From the NCBI RefSeq assembly GCF_000369505.1, contig NZ_KB850055.1, positions 1 to 64,000 of the forward strand: a stretch of DNA of 64,000 nt. Reading direction: 5' to 3'. How positions within the stretch are numbered: the stretch's first letter is position 1; each line of letters starts with the position of its first letter. Shown here piece by piece: positions 19,275-26,834 of the stretch. Position numbers and translations under genes: made by a program. Under the pieces are notes generated by a model. The model saw nothing but the letters and a program-made list of their open reading frames with translations. It was not told the DNA's origin and did no database searches. The DNA comes from Acinetobacter sp. NIPH 298 (GTDB lineage: Bacteria > Pseudomonadota > Gammaproteobacteria > Pseudomonadales > Moraxellaceae).

Positions 19275-20621
19275 TTATGGATTGTAGTTAAAATGTCCCA
19301 TCACAGGGAAATGGTCAGAAAGATCCCATGTCATAAATAATGGGTCTGCGGTAGAACGTAAAATACGAACATCATTACGCGATTGAATCGGTTGGCGATG
19401 TGTATTTGAAGAAACCACATAATCCAAATATTCAACCGTTGTGCCACCTGAACCTGCTGCACCAGCGAGTTTATTAATACGAGGATCAAATGTAGATTCG
19501 GTATAACCTGTGCTGACGGGTGCTGTCGCATTTAGGTTGGTAAGCATGTCTTGATAATCTTGCGGCCATAACAGCTTGTTGACATTAAAGTCTCCGCCCA
19601 TTAATACAGCATCAAAACTTGGGATATTTTGTTGGTTGATTAACTGACGAATTTGCTGGAATTGAACTTGACGTAGGGCGCGCGCTTCGGTGGTATCAAA
19701 CGATGCGGTATGCGTTGAGGTCACATGATAGGCTTTACCATTTTTGATAATTTCGGCATACAACACGCCTTTATCCGCAAAACAATCTGTTCCTGTACAA
19801 TCTGGATAAATCTGTTGTGCTGTTTTCACAATAGGATAACGGCTGACGATCACAAGACCACTATCAAATAAGTTATAACCTGAACCGACTGGGATATGTG
19901 TTTGATATGGATATTGTTGTGCTAGTTGATTCAACATCCCTGTACGAGAAGATGCAAATGCTTCTTGCATTAAAATCACATCATAACCATTTAAATGATT
20001 TGGAAGTTCTGCTAAACGCTCACTAATTTTACTTGCAACCATGGGCAGAGCGTAAATGTTATAGGACAGTACTTTTAATTCATCTGCACTGCTTGAGATC
20101 GGTTCTTGGACAGTGTTTTGATGGATGGTGTAATGAAAATCATCATAACCGCCTGTATATACGGCTTTAACCGCAGCCTGTGCCGATAAGCCTGCATAAG
20201 TGGTATTGATGCGATGAACATTGCGATCAGTATACCAAGGTGATGTAGTAGATGCCGTTTGGATGCCATGCTTAATGGTGCTGCCAGACCAAGTACCTGT
20301 CATCGATTGTTTGAATGTTACTTGTGAGTTTCCACTCGAAACAATCGTATCAAAATTATAAGTCTGTCCAGATTTTAATCCTGAATAACGATTCATGCGC
20401 AGCACACGCTTGGTTTCATAAGGCGCAAGTTGTGTTGCTTCTTGTGCCCACTGGTTTCCTTGTTCTAATGTTTGACTACCAGTATGGTTGACTTGTATTG
20501 ATAAGGTTTCAGGTGTGGTATTGGTAATGAACACATAAGAATCTGCCAGTGTATCTTGCATGGCAAAAGTACCCATCAGTAGTGTTGTTGCTACACTGAA
20601 TTTAATATTTTTCAGCCCCAT
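19275..20621 (-). CDS. Secreted sphingomyelinase-type phosphodiesterase (EEP fold)
   Basis: A 448-residue exported protein with a signal peptide (hydrophobic FSVATTLLMGTFAM, cleavage near LADS). Residues about 27-185 form a beta-rich domain; about 190-447 form an endonuclease/exonuclease/phosphatase domain: KVLSYNIYALP (metal Asn), DVILMQEAF (metal Glu), SGLVIVSRYPI, STHTAS, GGDFNVNKL and SDHFPVMGHF (catalytic His). These match bacterial neutral sphingomyelinases, which split sphingomyelin into ceramide and phosphocholine. A short CTGTDC loop may hold a disulfide. First gene of a two-gene unit with the chaperone-like gene. A related phospholipid or nucleic-acid substrate cannot be excluded. 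Confidence 0.83.
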   Translation of the reverse strand: MGLKNIKFSVATTLLMGTFAMQDTLADSYVFITNTTPETLSIQVNHTGSQTLEQGNQWAQEATQLAPYETKRVLRMNRYSGLKSGQTYNFDTIVSSGNSQVTFKQSMTGTWSGSTIKHGIQTASTTSPWYTDRNVHRINTTYAGLSAQAAVKAVYTGGYDDFHYTIHQNTVQEPISSSADELKVLSYNIYALPMVASKISERLAELPNHLNGYDVILMQEAFASSRTGMLNQLAQQYPYQTHIPVGSGYNLFDSGLVIVSRYPIVKTAQQIYPDCTGTDCFADKGVLYAEIIKNGKAYHVTSTHTASFDTTEARALRQVQFQQIRQLINQQNIPSFDAVLMGGDFNVNKLLWPQDYQDMLTNLNATAPVSTGYTESTFDPRINKLAGAAGSGGTTVEYLDYVVSSNTHRQPIQSRNDVRILRSTADPLFMTWDLSDHFPVMGHFNYNP

Positions 20622-20789
20622 TTAATGTTTCTCCTTGTTGATAGTGCATTGCGTTGATGAATAGCTTCAATCAAGCAATCTTGTTGATTTTCATTTTTGA
20701 AAATTAGTGTTGTTATTTGTTCGCAAATTATCATAATAAAATTTTGTTGCTAAATCATGTAATTTTTAAACCGTTCGTCTGATTCAGGA

Positions 20790-20813
20790 AAAATCATCTA
20801 TATAGATGATTTT
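20790..20813. promoter_or_regulatory. Perfect 24-bp palindrome, candidate operator
   Basis: AAAATCATCTAT followed by its exact reverse complement ATAGATGATTTT. It is about 170 bases upstream of the phosphodiesterase start. A short T tract on one side is too weak for a terminator; a dimeric regulator site is a reasonable guess. The regulator is unknown. Confidence 0.45.
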
Positions 20814-20914
20814 GAAATAGTCATTCGCTAATGTTTTTTGATTGCTACGATAAACTTGATGGGAGGTATAGGTTCGAATATGAAAATTTATTATCTATTG
20901 ACAGATTTTTTATA

Positions 20915-20955
20915 AAAATAAAAAATCTGTCAGGGAGATTGCCCCCTGACAGATT
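20915..20955 (-). terminator. Terminator of the Roadblock/GTPase operon
   Basis: On the minus strand, a 12-bp stem AATCTGTCAGGG / CCCTGACAGATT (20924-20935 with 20944-20955) is followed by a T-rich tract, just after the last gene of the module. A third copy of the arm (GACAGATTTTTT, about 20900-20911) can pair with AAAAAATCTGTC to form an alternative hairpin. Confidence 0.8.
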
Positions 20956-20975
20956 GAGTAAAGTAAATGAGAGGA

Positions 20976-21395
20976 CTAAGCTTGATCTGCTGCGCTGATG
21001 GCTGCACTGGCTTGTTTGAGGCTATATAGTAATTGCCCTAGAAGAACATCTTTATTGCTTAACGTCACCATGACCATTGGGTGATGGGGAGAGGGAATCG
21101 CCGTCAGTATCGCTTTGCCATTTTCTGCATCTAAGGTAATACTTTGACATCCTGTGAGTTGGATCTCATTGAGAAAAGCACTGACCATCGCCAGTATTGA
21201 GCTGCTTACCGCTGCCAGTTTGCTACTGTTATATGGATTTTTTTTATAAATCGAAGCAAGCTCAAAACCATCGGTAGAGCAAAGCATAATGTAGTCAATG
21301 CCTCGAATATTGATCAAAATATCGTTGGCTTGCGCTTTCGCAAACTGAATAAGTTCTTTTGGCGCGGTACGTTGTTGGCTGGGAATACTGAGCAT
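20976..21395 (-). CDS. Roadblock/LC7-domain protein (second of two)
   Basis: A 139-residue protein whose central part fits the Roadblock/LC7 fold: ILINIRGIDYIMLCSTDGFELASI (about 26-49), a long helix SKLAAVSSSILAMVSAFLNEI, then strands SITLDAENGKAILTAIP and MVMVTLSNKD. Roadblock proteins are dimeric partners and often activating factors of Ras-like GTPases, as MglB is for MglA and CvnB for CvnD. It is the last gene of a unit with a small GTPase 23 bases upstream, which is the likely partner. No signal peptide. Confidence 0.8.
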   Translation of the reverse strand: MLSIPSQQRTAPKELIQFAKAQANDILINIRGIDYIMLCSTDGFELASIYKKNPYNSSKLAAVSSSILAMVSAFLNEIQLTGCQSITLDAENGKAILTAIPSPHHPMVMVTLSNKDVLLGQLLYSLKQASAAISAADQA

Positions 21396-21418
21396 AATTC
21401 TTCTCTTTTATAAAGTGA

Positions 21419-21961
21419 TTAATTGGTCGCTTTTAAATTGACTTCTAGTGTGGCAATCAGTGATTCAATCATGAGCAGGATATGTTCTTGTTTACGGGCA
21501 TCTATAAAAAATAGTGGGTATTGATAGTTGTTTTGGATTAACCAATCTCGATAGATTGACGTGGGCTGTCCTTTGTTTTCATCTACGTGTGTAACACCAA
21601 TCGAGATGTTTTGCGTATAGTCTTTAAATCGATCTAAATAGCCTTCAAGTTCTTCCAGTGGAACTTTACTATTGTGATCGACCAGTAGCACCACACCCAG
21701 TGCACCTTGGCAAATGACAGGCCAAATAAAGTCAAAACGTGTTTGCCCTGGCGTGCCATAAAGACCGATTTTTACGCCATCATCAAGTGTGATTTCGCCG
21801 TAATCAATCCCTACAGTCGTTTCTACTTTATTATGCGCTTGGGTATCCGTATTGAATGCTTCCGTGGCAAGTACTGGAATTTCCGAGAGAGATTTGATCG
21901 CTTCAGTTTTCCCTGAACCCATACTTCCTGCGAAAACAATTTTATATTGTTGAAGTATCAT
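21419..21961 (-). CDS. Small Ras-like GTPase of the CvnD/MglA type
   Basis: A 180-residue single-domain GTPase. P-loop AGSMGSGKTEAIKSLSE (about 11-27), switch I region with ETTVGIDYGEI (Thr for Mg), G3 GLYGTPGQTRFDFIW (Asp of DxxG replaced by the GTPGQ form) and a G4 region GVTHVDENKG in place of NKxD. The order ETTVGIDYGEI...GTPGQTRF...GALGVVLLVDH is characteristic of the conservon GTPases of actinobacteria rather than of classical MglA. Flanked by two Roadblock genes and a winged-helix-containing protein; spacing of 8 bases from the upstream gene indicates co-translation. The process controlled is unknown. Confidence 0.85.
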   Translation of the reverse strand: MILQQYKIVFAGSMGSGKTEAIKSLSEIPVLATEAFNTDTQAHNKVETTVGIDYGEITLDDGVKIGLYGTPGQTRFDFIWPVICQGALGVVLLVDHNSKVPLEELEGYLDRFKDYTQNISIGVTHVDENKGQPTSIYRDWLIQNNYQYPLFFIDARKQEHILLMIESLIATLEVNLKATN

Positions 21962-21969
21962 GTCATTCC

Positions 21970-22938
21970 TTAAAGACCAAAACGGCGTCTAATTTTGCCG
22001 AAAAATTTATTTAAAAAACCATGTTGTTCTGTCGTTTGTTCAGCAGTCTCTGTTTGTAAATAATGACTTTCTGAAGCCGAGACGATGCCGCCGTTGCTCG
22101 AAACGATGCAAGCAGAAATAAATTGTTGAACTGTTTGAATCGGTAATTTTAATTGTGTGGCAACCTGACCAAGTTGAGCACCTTGGATAAAACATGCTGA
22201 AAGTTGTAGGATGGTTTTACGATCATTGTGCTGAGCAGGCTGTGGCCAAAAATCGAGTTTGTAATACTCACTTTCGCTAGGGGCGAGGCGCTGAAATTCG
22301 ACAGAATGCCAAAAAAGATTCCATAACCAGTCTTGTAAGTTGTATTCCACTTTACGCGACACTTTGGTGAAATCGGACGTTGTGGCAAATTCATAATTAA
22401 AACTATGGTTAGTTTGTGTATGGGTACGTGTCGGTTCTAGCCAAGCAATTTGGCTGCGTGTATCAATAATCGCCAAAGTCCCATGATCATCAAAAAGATG
22501 CAGACGAGCATTTTCTGGATTTAACATCTCTGTTAAAAACTTTTGATTGATGGCATTGTGTGTCGAGACCAGTTCCACTTTTGGTTGTTGCATTCGTTGA
22601 TCAGACAAATAACTTAAAAGGCGAAGATGAATCCAATTCTTGAGTGCATCAGTGTGTTGGAAGGGTAGAAAAAGTGTGTTGTGTTCTTCTATATGACAAG
22701 AACCTTGTCCCTTTGATATCTTTAAACAAGGGAGTTGTTTTTGTTCTAAAATACGTTGGATACCCTCGGTATCGAAAAAGTTTTCATTTATTAATAATAA
22801 GTCTATATTTGGATCGGCAATATTAATCCAATTAATGCCAAACTCATTAGGTATTGTTTTTCTAAGTTCTAATTTTAACTCATCTGAAACTTTTAAACTT
22901 ATACCTGAAATCGCGATATTAATGCAATGCCCATTCAT
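21970..22938 (-). CDS. Unknown protein with pseudo-receiver-like N-terminus and C-terminal helix-turn-helix
   Basis: A 322-residue cytoplasmic protein with no close family known to me. Residues about 1-105 alternate strands and helices like a receiver domain (INIAISGISLKV, IDLLLINENFF, LPCLKISKGQ, FLPFQHTDALKNWI) but show no phospho-acceptor set I can assign. A middle beta domain follows (about 130-190). Residues about 235-285 (ILQLSACFIQGAQLGQVATQLKLPIQTVQQFISAC) look like a winged helix. In actinobacterial conservons a DUF742 winged-helix protein sits between the Roadblock and GTPase genes, the same place as here. The C-terminus ends with a basic stretch GKIRRRFGL. Function is inferred from context only. 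Confidence 0.6.
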   Translation of the reverse strand: MNGHCINIAISGISLKVSDELKLELRKTIPNEFGINWINIADPNIDLLLINENFFDTEGIQRILEQKQLPCLKISKGQGSCHIEEHNTLFLPFQHTDALKNWIHLRLLSYLSDQRMQQPKVELVSTHNAINQKFLTEMLNPENARLHLFDDHGTLAIIDTRSQIAWLEPTRTHTQTNHSFNYEFATTSDFTKVSRKVEYNLQDWLWNLFWHSVEFQRLAPSESEYYKLDFWPQPAQHNDRKTILQLSACFIQGAQLGQVATQLKLPIQTVQQFISACIVSSNGGIVSASESHYLQTETAEQTTEQHGFLNKFFGKIRRRFGL

Positions 22939-23089
22939 AGTATCACTTTAATAATGGTAAAATATTGGACTGAGCAAAATTAGTCTTTTTAGAGAGACTA
23001 ATATTAGACCTCTTATATTATTTTTAATTTTAACTAAAATAAAAATAGATATAGGAAGTCTAATATATTAAATGTTTTGCTATTGCTAA

Positions 23090-23449
23090 TTAAGCAAAGT
23101 CTAACTCTTTCTCAAACGTTTTGAGTTCATGACGAGCCATTGCAAGGTTGGATTTACTGCGGTCTAGTACAACATAAAGGAATAGATTTCCATTGCTTTC
23201 CAATGGGCGGATTAAGTGATAAGCCTTACCTAGTGTAATTAAAATGTCTTCAATATCATCGTTTAGTTTCAATGAGTTAGCAACACGGCGTTTTGCTCGT
23301 ATAACCTCAGTATTACCTGCAGCTGCAAGCTCTAAATCAATTGTGCCCCCACCTTGAGTTGCGAGCGCTAAGCCACTTTCTGTGTCTACTAATGCTGCTG
23401 CAACGAAACCATCAATGTTTGATAAGCTTTCTAATGAAATTTTAGCCAT
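23090..23449 (-). CDS. Roadblock/LC7-domain protein (first of two)
   Basis: A compact 119-residue Roadblock/LC7 domain: [22 protein letters not shown] (about 7-28), long helix [23 protein letters not shown], strand [19 protein letters not shown] and a final strand [22 protein letters not shown]. No signal peptide or membrane segment. It heads the module; a 151-base gap separates it from the next gene, so some independent expression is possible. Its sequence is quite different from the second Roadblock protein, so the two probably have distinct partners or form a heterodimer (inference). Confidence 0.83.
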   Translation of the reverse strand: MAKISLESLSNIDGFVAAALVDTESGLALATQGGGTIDLELAAAGNTEVIRAKRRVANSLKLNDDIEDILITLGKAYHLIRPLESNGNLFLYVVLDRSKSNLAMARHELKTFEKELDFA

Positions 23450-23836
23450 GATATTATCTCTACTGATACATTCTTGTTTATAAGTTTATATAAGTTACTT
23501 TTGTTTTAATTGGTTTTCAAAAGTACTTAATTTCATTATAGGAGAGTATTTTATTAAATCAATCATGCTTTAGCCTAATTTAAATAATAGAAATGTTAGG
23601 AATTGACAATTTTTGTCAAGTAAACGAATTATAATATTAATTAAGGATTATATTTTGTTGTAAATGTGATTTTATTCACAATAATGATGGAGTTTTCTTG
23701 GGTTTTTGTATTGTAAATAAATGTAAAATTGTTTTAATTAGAATTCTTAAATTAATAATTAAATAAACTAAAGTATGTGCAAGTTTGGGAAGGGATAGAG
23801 AAAGTTATTCAGCTTTCTCTATCTGAGAGAAGGTGT
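23450..23836. other. AT-rich intergenic region upstream of the Roadblock module
   Basis: About 387 very AT-rich bases with no credible gene. It should hold the promoter of the module. It contains an inverted repeat TTGACAA-TTT-TTGTCAA at 23603-23619, usable as an operator; no well-spaced -35/-10 pair was found with it. Confidence 0.5.
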
Positions 23837-24496
23837 TTAAACATAAACTAATTGGCTGTAAGCACAATATAAAATCATCAGAATAAGCAATGCCACCAGC
23901 GGAGCAGCGATATAGGACCACGTCGGTGTGAGCGGAGGAGTAGCTTCCAATACGGTATCATCATGCGCATTTGGTTGTGCTTGATGAACCAATTGATTAA
24001 ATTCTTGCATGGTTGCTTCAAGAGAGATTTCTTCTTGTTCAACGGGCTTAGAGCCTAATAATTCGGTTAACTGATTGGTTGACCACACCCAGTCTTCGGC
24101 TTGTCCAGATAAGTGCTCAATTTGACCCAACAGTAACTCTGTTAAACCTGCTAAACCAAAACTTCCTGTTTGGTCTAATTGTTTTAATTCGGCGAATTGT
24201 AACGATAACACCTCAGTGAGACTGGTTTCTAATTCTGAGGCACTAAGCGTTGATTGGTTGTGTGCTGAGGTGGTCAGGTGTCGTGTGATTTCTTGGATAT
24301 AAAGTGGATCAGAGTTTTGAACCTCTTGATACAGCTTTTGATGATTCTGTTTCCAAAGGCTAATCAATCGACCAAGCGCAAGCGCATTGATCTCGTCAAT
24401 ATGAAGTTGCTTTTCTTTTTGAGAATATTGATTAAAAAGTTGTGGTTTTTGAATTTTAATTTGTTCAGAAAAATATTGAACTAAGTCAAATGCCAT
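23837..24496 (-). CDS. Hypothetical tail-anchored membrane protein
   Basis: A 219-residue protein of unknown family. Residues 1-150 are helical and polar (QYFSEQIKIQKPQLFNQ, ALGRLISLWKQNHQKLYQEV), 150-185 are acidic and probably disordered, and residues about 191-212 form a single C-terminal membrane helix (YIAAPLVALLILMILYCAY), leaving almost no tail. There is no N-terminal signal, so it is a tail-anchored type. It starts 15 bases after sspB and is probably the last gene of the sspA-sspB transcript. A role near the inner membrane linked to SspB/ClpXP or to the adjacent GTPase module is conceivable but unsupported. Confidence 0.6.
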   Translation of the reverse strand: MAFDLVQYFSEQIKIQKPQLFNQYSQKEKQLHIDEINALALGRLISLWKQNHQKLYQEVQNSDPLYIQEITRHLTTSAHNQSTLSASELETSLTEVLSLQFAELKQLDQTGSFGLAGLTELLLGQIEHLSGQAEDWVWSTNQLTELLGSKPVEQEEISLEATMQEFNQLVHQAQPNAHDDTVLEATPPLTPTWSYIAAPLVALLILMILYCAYSQLVYV

Positions 24497-24511
24497 CAGG
24501 GATATCCTCGT

Positions 24512-24937
24512 TTAATCTAGAATTCTAAGAGAAGGTTTCTTTTTACTTGGTTCAGTTTTTTGCTTTGGTTCATCTATTTGAGCTGTTGTGGTGACTTCAA
24601 TATCAGTATATTCAGAAGGATCGAAAAATAAACCTTGTCCATTTTCTTTTGCATAGATACCCAATACGGCCTGAATGGGCACATAGATTTCTTTTGCTAC
24701 GCCGCCAAATCGAGCAGAAAAACAAATCATTTCATTGCTGATGTTTAGCTGATGAACCGCATGTGGTGCAAGATTCAAAACAATTTGACCATCTTTGACA
24801 AATTGCAGCGGAACATCAGTATGTGGCTGTGTTGCATCGACCAGTAAATAAGGCGTCAGTTGATTATCGCAAATCCATTCATAAATGGCACGAGCAAGAT
24901 ATGGGCGTGTCGGTGTAAAAGTTATTTGCTCAGACAT
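24512..24937 (-). CDS. sspB: ClpXP adaptor SspB
   Basis: A 141-residue stringent starvation protein B. It delivers ssrA-tagged proteins to ClpXP. The N-terminal substrate-binding domain (about 8-105) shows TPTRPYLARAIYEWICDNQLTP, the PYLLVDA strand, GQIVLNLAP and the conserved FSARFGGVAKEIYVP. An acidic flexible linker leads to the C-terminal ClpX-docking tail (KPSLRILD-like end). Encoded 14 bases after sspA, the usual operon. Confidence 0.95.
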   Translation of the reverse strand: MSEQITFTPTRPYLARAIYEWICDNQLTPYLLVDATQPHTDVPLQFVKDGQIVLNLAPHAVHQLNISNEMICFSARFGGVAKEIYVPIQAVLGIYAKENGQGLFFDPSEYTDIEVTTTAQIDEPKQKTEPSKKKPSLRILD

Positions 24938-24951
24938 AATTGAAAAACTTA

Positions 24952-25608
24952 TTAAATCGTAGAAATCAATTCATTGTAGCTGTTTTTTTCTTGGGCTGTC
25001 ATTGATTTAGTGAACGATGGACGGCTAAAGATACGATGACAATACAAGAAAATAGGTCGGCAGTGCTGTGCAGGCAGTTCAATCCCCATACTTTTTAATC
25101 TCAGAAAAATCGGCGCGAGCATACAATCTAAGATAGAAAAGGTTTCAGACATAAAAAAGGGATAATGTTGGAACAGCGGTGTTAAAGAAATAAGGGTATC
25201 TCTAAGTTCTTTTTGTGCTTTTTGCTTTTGCTTTGGATCGAGTGTATCGCTATGTCTCAACATCTGATCAGCGAGCTTGAACCAGTCCTGTTCAAAACGC
25301 CAGATATATTGGCGTTGCTCGGCTCTCGTCATTGGGGCATCAGCATATAATTTGTTTTGACGGTAGCGATCATCTAAATATTCAGCAATCACATTTGGTG
25401 AAAATAATTTTAGATTTTGTTCGATCAGCATCGGGAGTTGATTGTATGGATTTAGATCTGCTAAATCTTCATCTTCATGGTCGGTTATGATTAGATGATA
25501 TTTGATTTGCTTTTCTGCTAATAACAAGCGAATCCAGTGTGAACGGAAATCATCTGCATGACTATAAAGGGTAATGCCCTGAACTGGGGTATTCTCAACC
25601 GACGACAT
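24952..25608 (-). CDS. sspA: Stringent starvation protein A
   Basis: A 218-residue protein with a glutathione-S-transferase fold that binds RNA polymerase in gammaproteobacteria. Thioredoxin-like N-domain (about 12-85: ITLYSHADDFRSHWIRLLLAEKQI, NPYNQLPMLIEQNLKLF, NVIAEYLDDRY) followed by a helical C-domain. The divergent active site is typical for SspA, which lacks GST activity. It follows rpsI after a terminator, so it has its own promoter or depends on readthrough; it pairs with sspB. Confidence 0.93.
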   Translation of the reverse strand: MSSVENTPVQGITLYSHADDFRSHWIRLLLAEKQIKYHLIITDHEDEDLADLNPYNQLPMLIEQNLKLFSPNVIAEYLDDRYRQNKLYADAPMTRAEQRQYIWRFEQDWFKLADQMLRHSDTLDPKQKQKAQKELRDTLISLTPLFQHYPFFMSETFSILDCMLAPIFLRLKSMGIELPAQHCRPIFLYCHRIFSRPSFTKSMTAQEKNSYNELISTI

Positions 25609-25692
25609 ATTACAAAGCTAGAGATATAAACGGTTCAGCATACTAAAAAACCGCAGAAAAAGCATCCATGAAATATCATCGTGACTATAAAT

Positions 25693-25723
25693 AAAAAAAC
25701 CTCGGAGAAATCCGAGGTTTTTT
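25693..25723. terminator. Terminator between rpsI and sspA
   Basis: ACCTCGGA-GAAA-TCCGAGGT with A and T tracts on both sides, so functional in either direction; placed to end the minus-strand rplM-rpsI transcript. Confidence 0.9.
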
Positions 25724-25741
25724 GTCCAATTCGAAAAACGA

Positions 25742-26128
25742 TTAACGTTTAGAGAATTGAGGACGCTTACGTGCTTTACGTAAACCAAGTTTCTTACGTT
25801 CAACTTCACGAGCATCACGAGTAACGAAACCAGCTTGACGAAGAGCAGGTTTTAGATCTTCATCAGCAGCGATCAATGCACGAGTAATACCGTGACGGAT
25901 AGCGCCAGCTTGACCACCCATACCACCGCCTTTAACGGTGATATAAAGGTCAAATTTTTCAGTTACTTCTAAAAGCTCTAAAGGCTGACGCACAACCATA
26001 CGAGCAGTTTCACGACCGAAATATTGCTCTAGAGTACGATTGTTAATTACGAGTTTGCCTGTACCAGCTGACAAGAAAACACGTGCAGTTGCGGTCTTAC
26101 GGCGACCTGTACCATAATTAGTAGCCAT
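25742..26128 (-). CDS. rpsI: 30S ribosomal protein S9
   Basis: A 128-residue uS9 protein, normal length. Starts with [15 protein letters not shown] and ends with the basic tail [13 protein letters not shown] whose last Lys-Arg contact P-site tRNA. Central [17 protein letters not shown] is diagnostic. Twelve bases after rplM. Confidence 0.98.
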   Translation of the reverse strand: MATNYGTGRRKTATARVFLSAGTGKLVINNRTLEQYFGRETARMVVRQPLELLEVTEKFDLYITVKGGGMGGQAGAIRHGITRALIAADEDLKPALRQAGFVTRDAREVERKKLGLRKARKRPQFSKR

Positions 26129-26140
26129 GTGCTGTATCCC

Positions 26141-26569
26141 TTAGATGTCCAAAACTTGTGGCTGTTGAGCAGTATGAGGATGCTCAGTACCAGCGTACAC
26201 TTTCATTTTTTTGATCATTGCATAACCAAGAGGACCTTTTGGTAACATACCTTTAACAGCTTTTTCTAAAACTGCTTCAGGTTTGTGAGCAATTAACTTC
26301 TCGAAGTTAGTCTCACGGATACCACCAGGGAAACCAGTATGGCGATAATATTTTTTATCAAGTGCTTTTTTACCAGTCACTTGAATTTGCTCAGCATTGA
26401 TAATAACGATGTAATCACCAGTGTCAACGTGAGGAGTATAAGACGTTTTATGCTTACCGCGTAAACGACGAGCGATTTCAGTCGCAAGGCGACCTAAAGT
26501 TTTGCCAGAAGCATCAACAACATACCAGTCATGTTGAACTTCAGCAGGCTTAGCGCTGAGAGTTTTCAT
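26141..26569 (-). CDS. rplM: 50S ribosomal protein L13
   Basis: uL13, 142 residues from the internal ATG (MKTLSAKP), the canonical length; a longer frame reaches 26620 but its extra 17 residues come from the leader. Diagnostic blocks: [49 protein letters not shown] and [16 protein letters not shown]. First gene of the rplM-rpsI operon. A leader hairpin upstream (26593-26618) may take part in autoregulation. Confidence 0.98.
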   Translation of the reverse strand: MKTLSAKPAEVQHDWYVVDASGKTLGRLATEIARRLRGKHKTSYTPHVDTGDYIVIINAEQIQVTGKKALDKKYYRHTGFPGGIRETNFEKLIAHKPEAVLEKAVKGMLPKGPLGYAMIKKMKVYAGTEHPHTAQQPQVLDI

Positions 26570-26592
26570 TAAACCACTACCTATTATAGTTG

Positions 26593-26618
26593 GTTTGGAC
26601 GGTGGAATCTGTCCAAAC
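26593..26618 (-). promoter_or_regulatory. Leader hairpin of the rplM-rpsI mRNA
   Basis: GTTTGGAC / GTCCAAAC with a 10-base loop, 24 bases upstream of the rplM start on the minus strand. L13 is known in E. coli to repress its own mRNA through a leader structure; that this hairpin is the equivalent is inference. Confidence 0.45.
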
Positions 26619-26748
26619 AAAAGGAGACGGAATTTTACATGAATTTATAAACACGCACAACAATAATTCACTCAAGAGACTAGAATTTGCTGCAATGTGA
26701 CTGATTTGGTCAATAACCGGACTTTAATTTTAAGCTCTATTATTTGCC

Positions 26749-26777
26749 TTGTGACAAATGCGGCTTTGCCCTATGAT
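26749..26777 (+). promoter_or_regulatory. Sigma-70 promoter for the DUF4124 gene
   Basis: TTGTGA - 17 bases - TATGAT, well spaced, about 58 bases before the start codon at 26835. Confidence 0.55.
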
Positions 26778-26834
26778 TTTATATTAATTAATTGAAATAA
26801 ATAGAAGTATTAACCTCTTCTTTTGGGGAATTTG

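Larger units (their letters stand above)
20622..20975. other. Intergenic region upstream of the phosphodiesterase gene
   Basis: About 354 bases of AT-rich non-coding sequence between two minus-strand units. It should hold the promoter of the phosphodiesterase-chaperone unit. It contains a perfect 24-bp palindrome (20790-20813) and, at its right end, the terminator hairpins of the GTPase module. No credible short gene seen. Confidence 0.6.

Noticed and set aside
23603..23635. TTGACA ... TATAAT promoter in the gap before the Roadblock module
   Set aside because: The spacer is 21 bases and it would point away from the module; only the inverted repeat was kept as a note.
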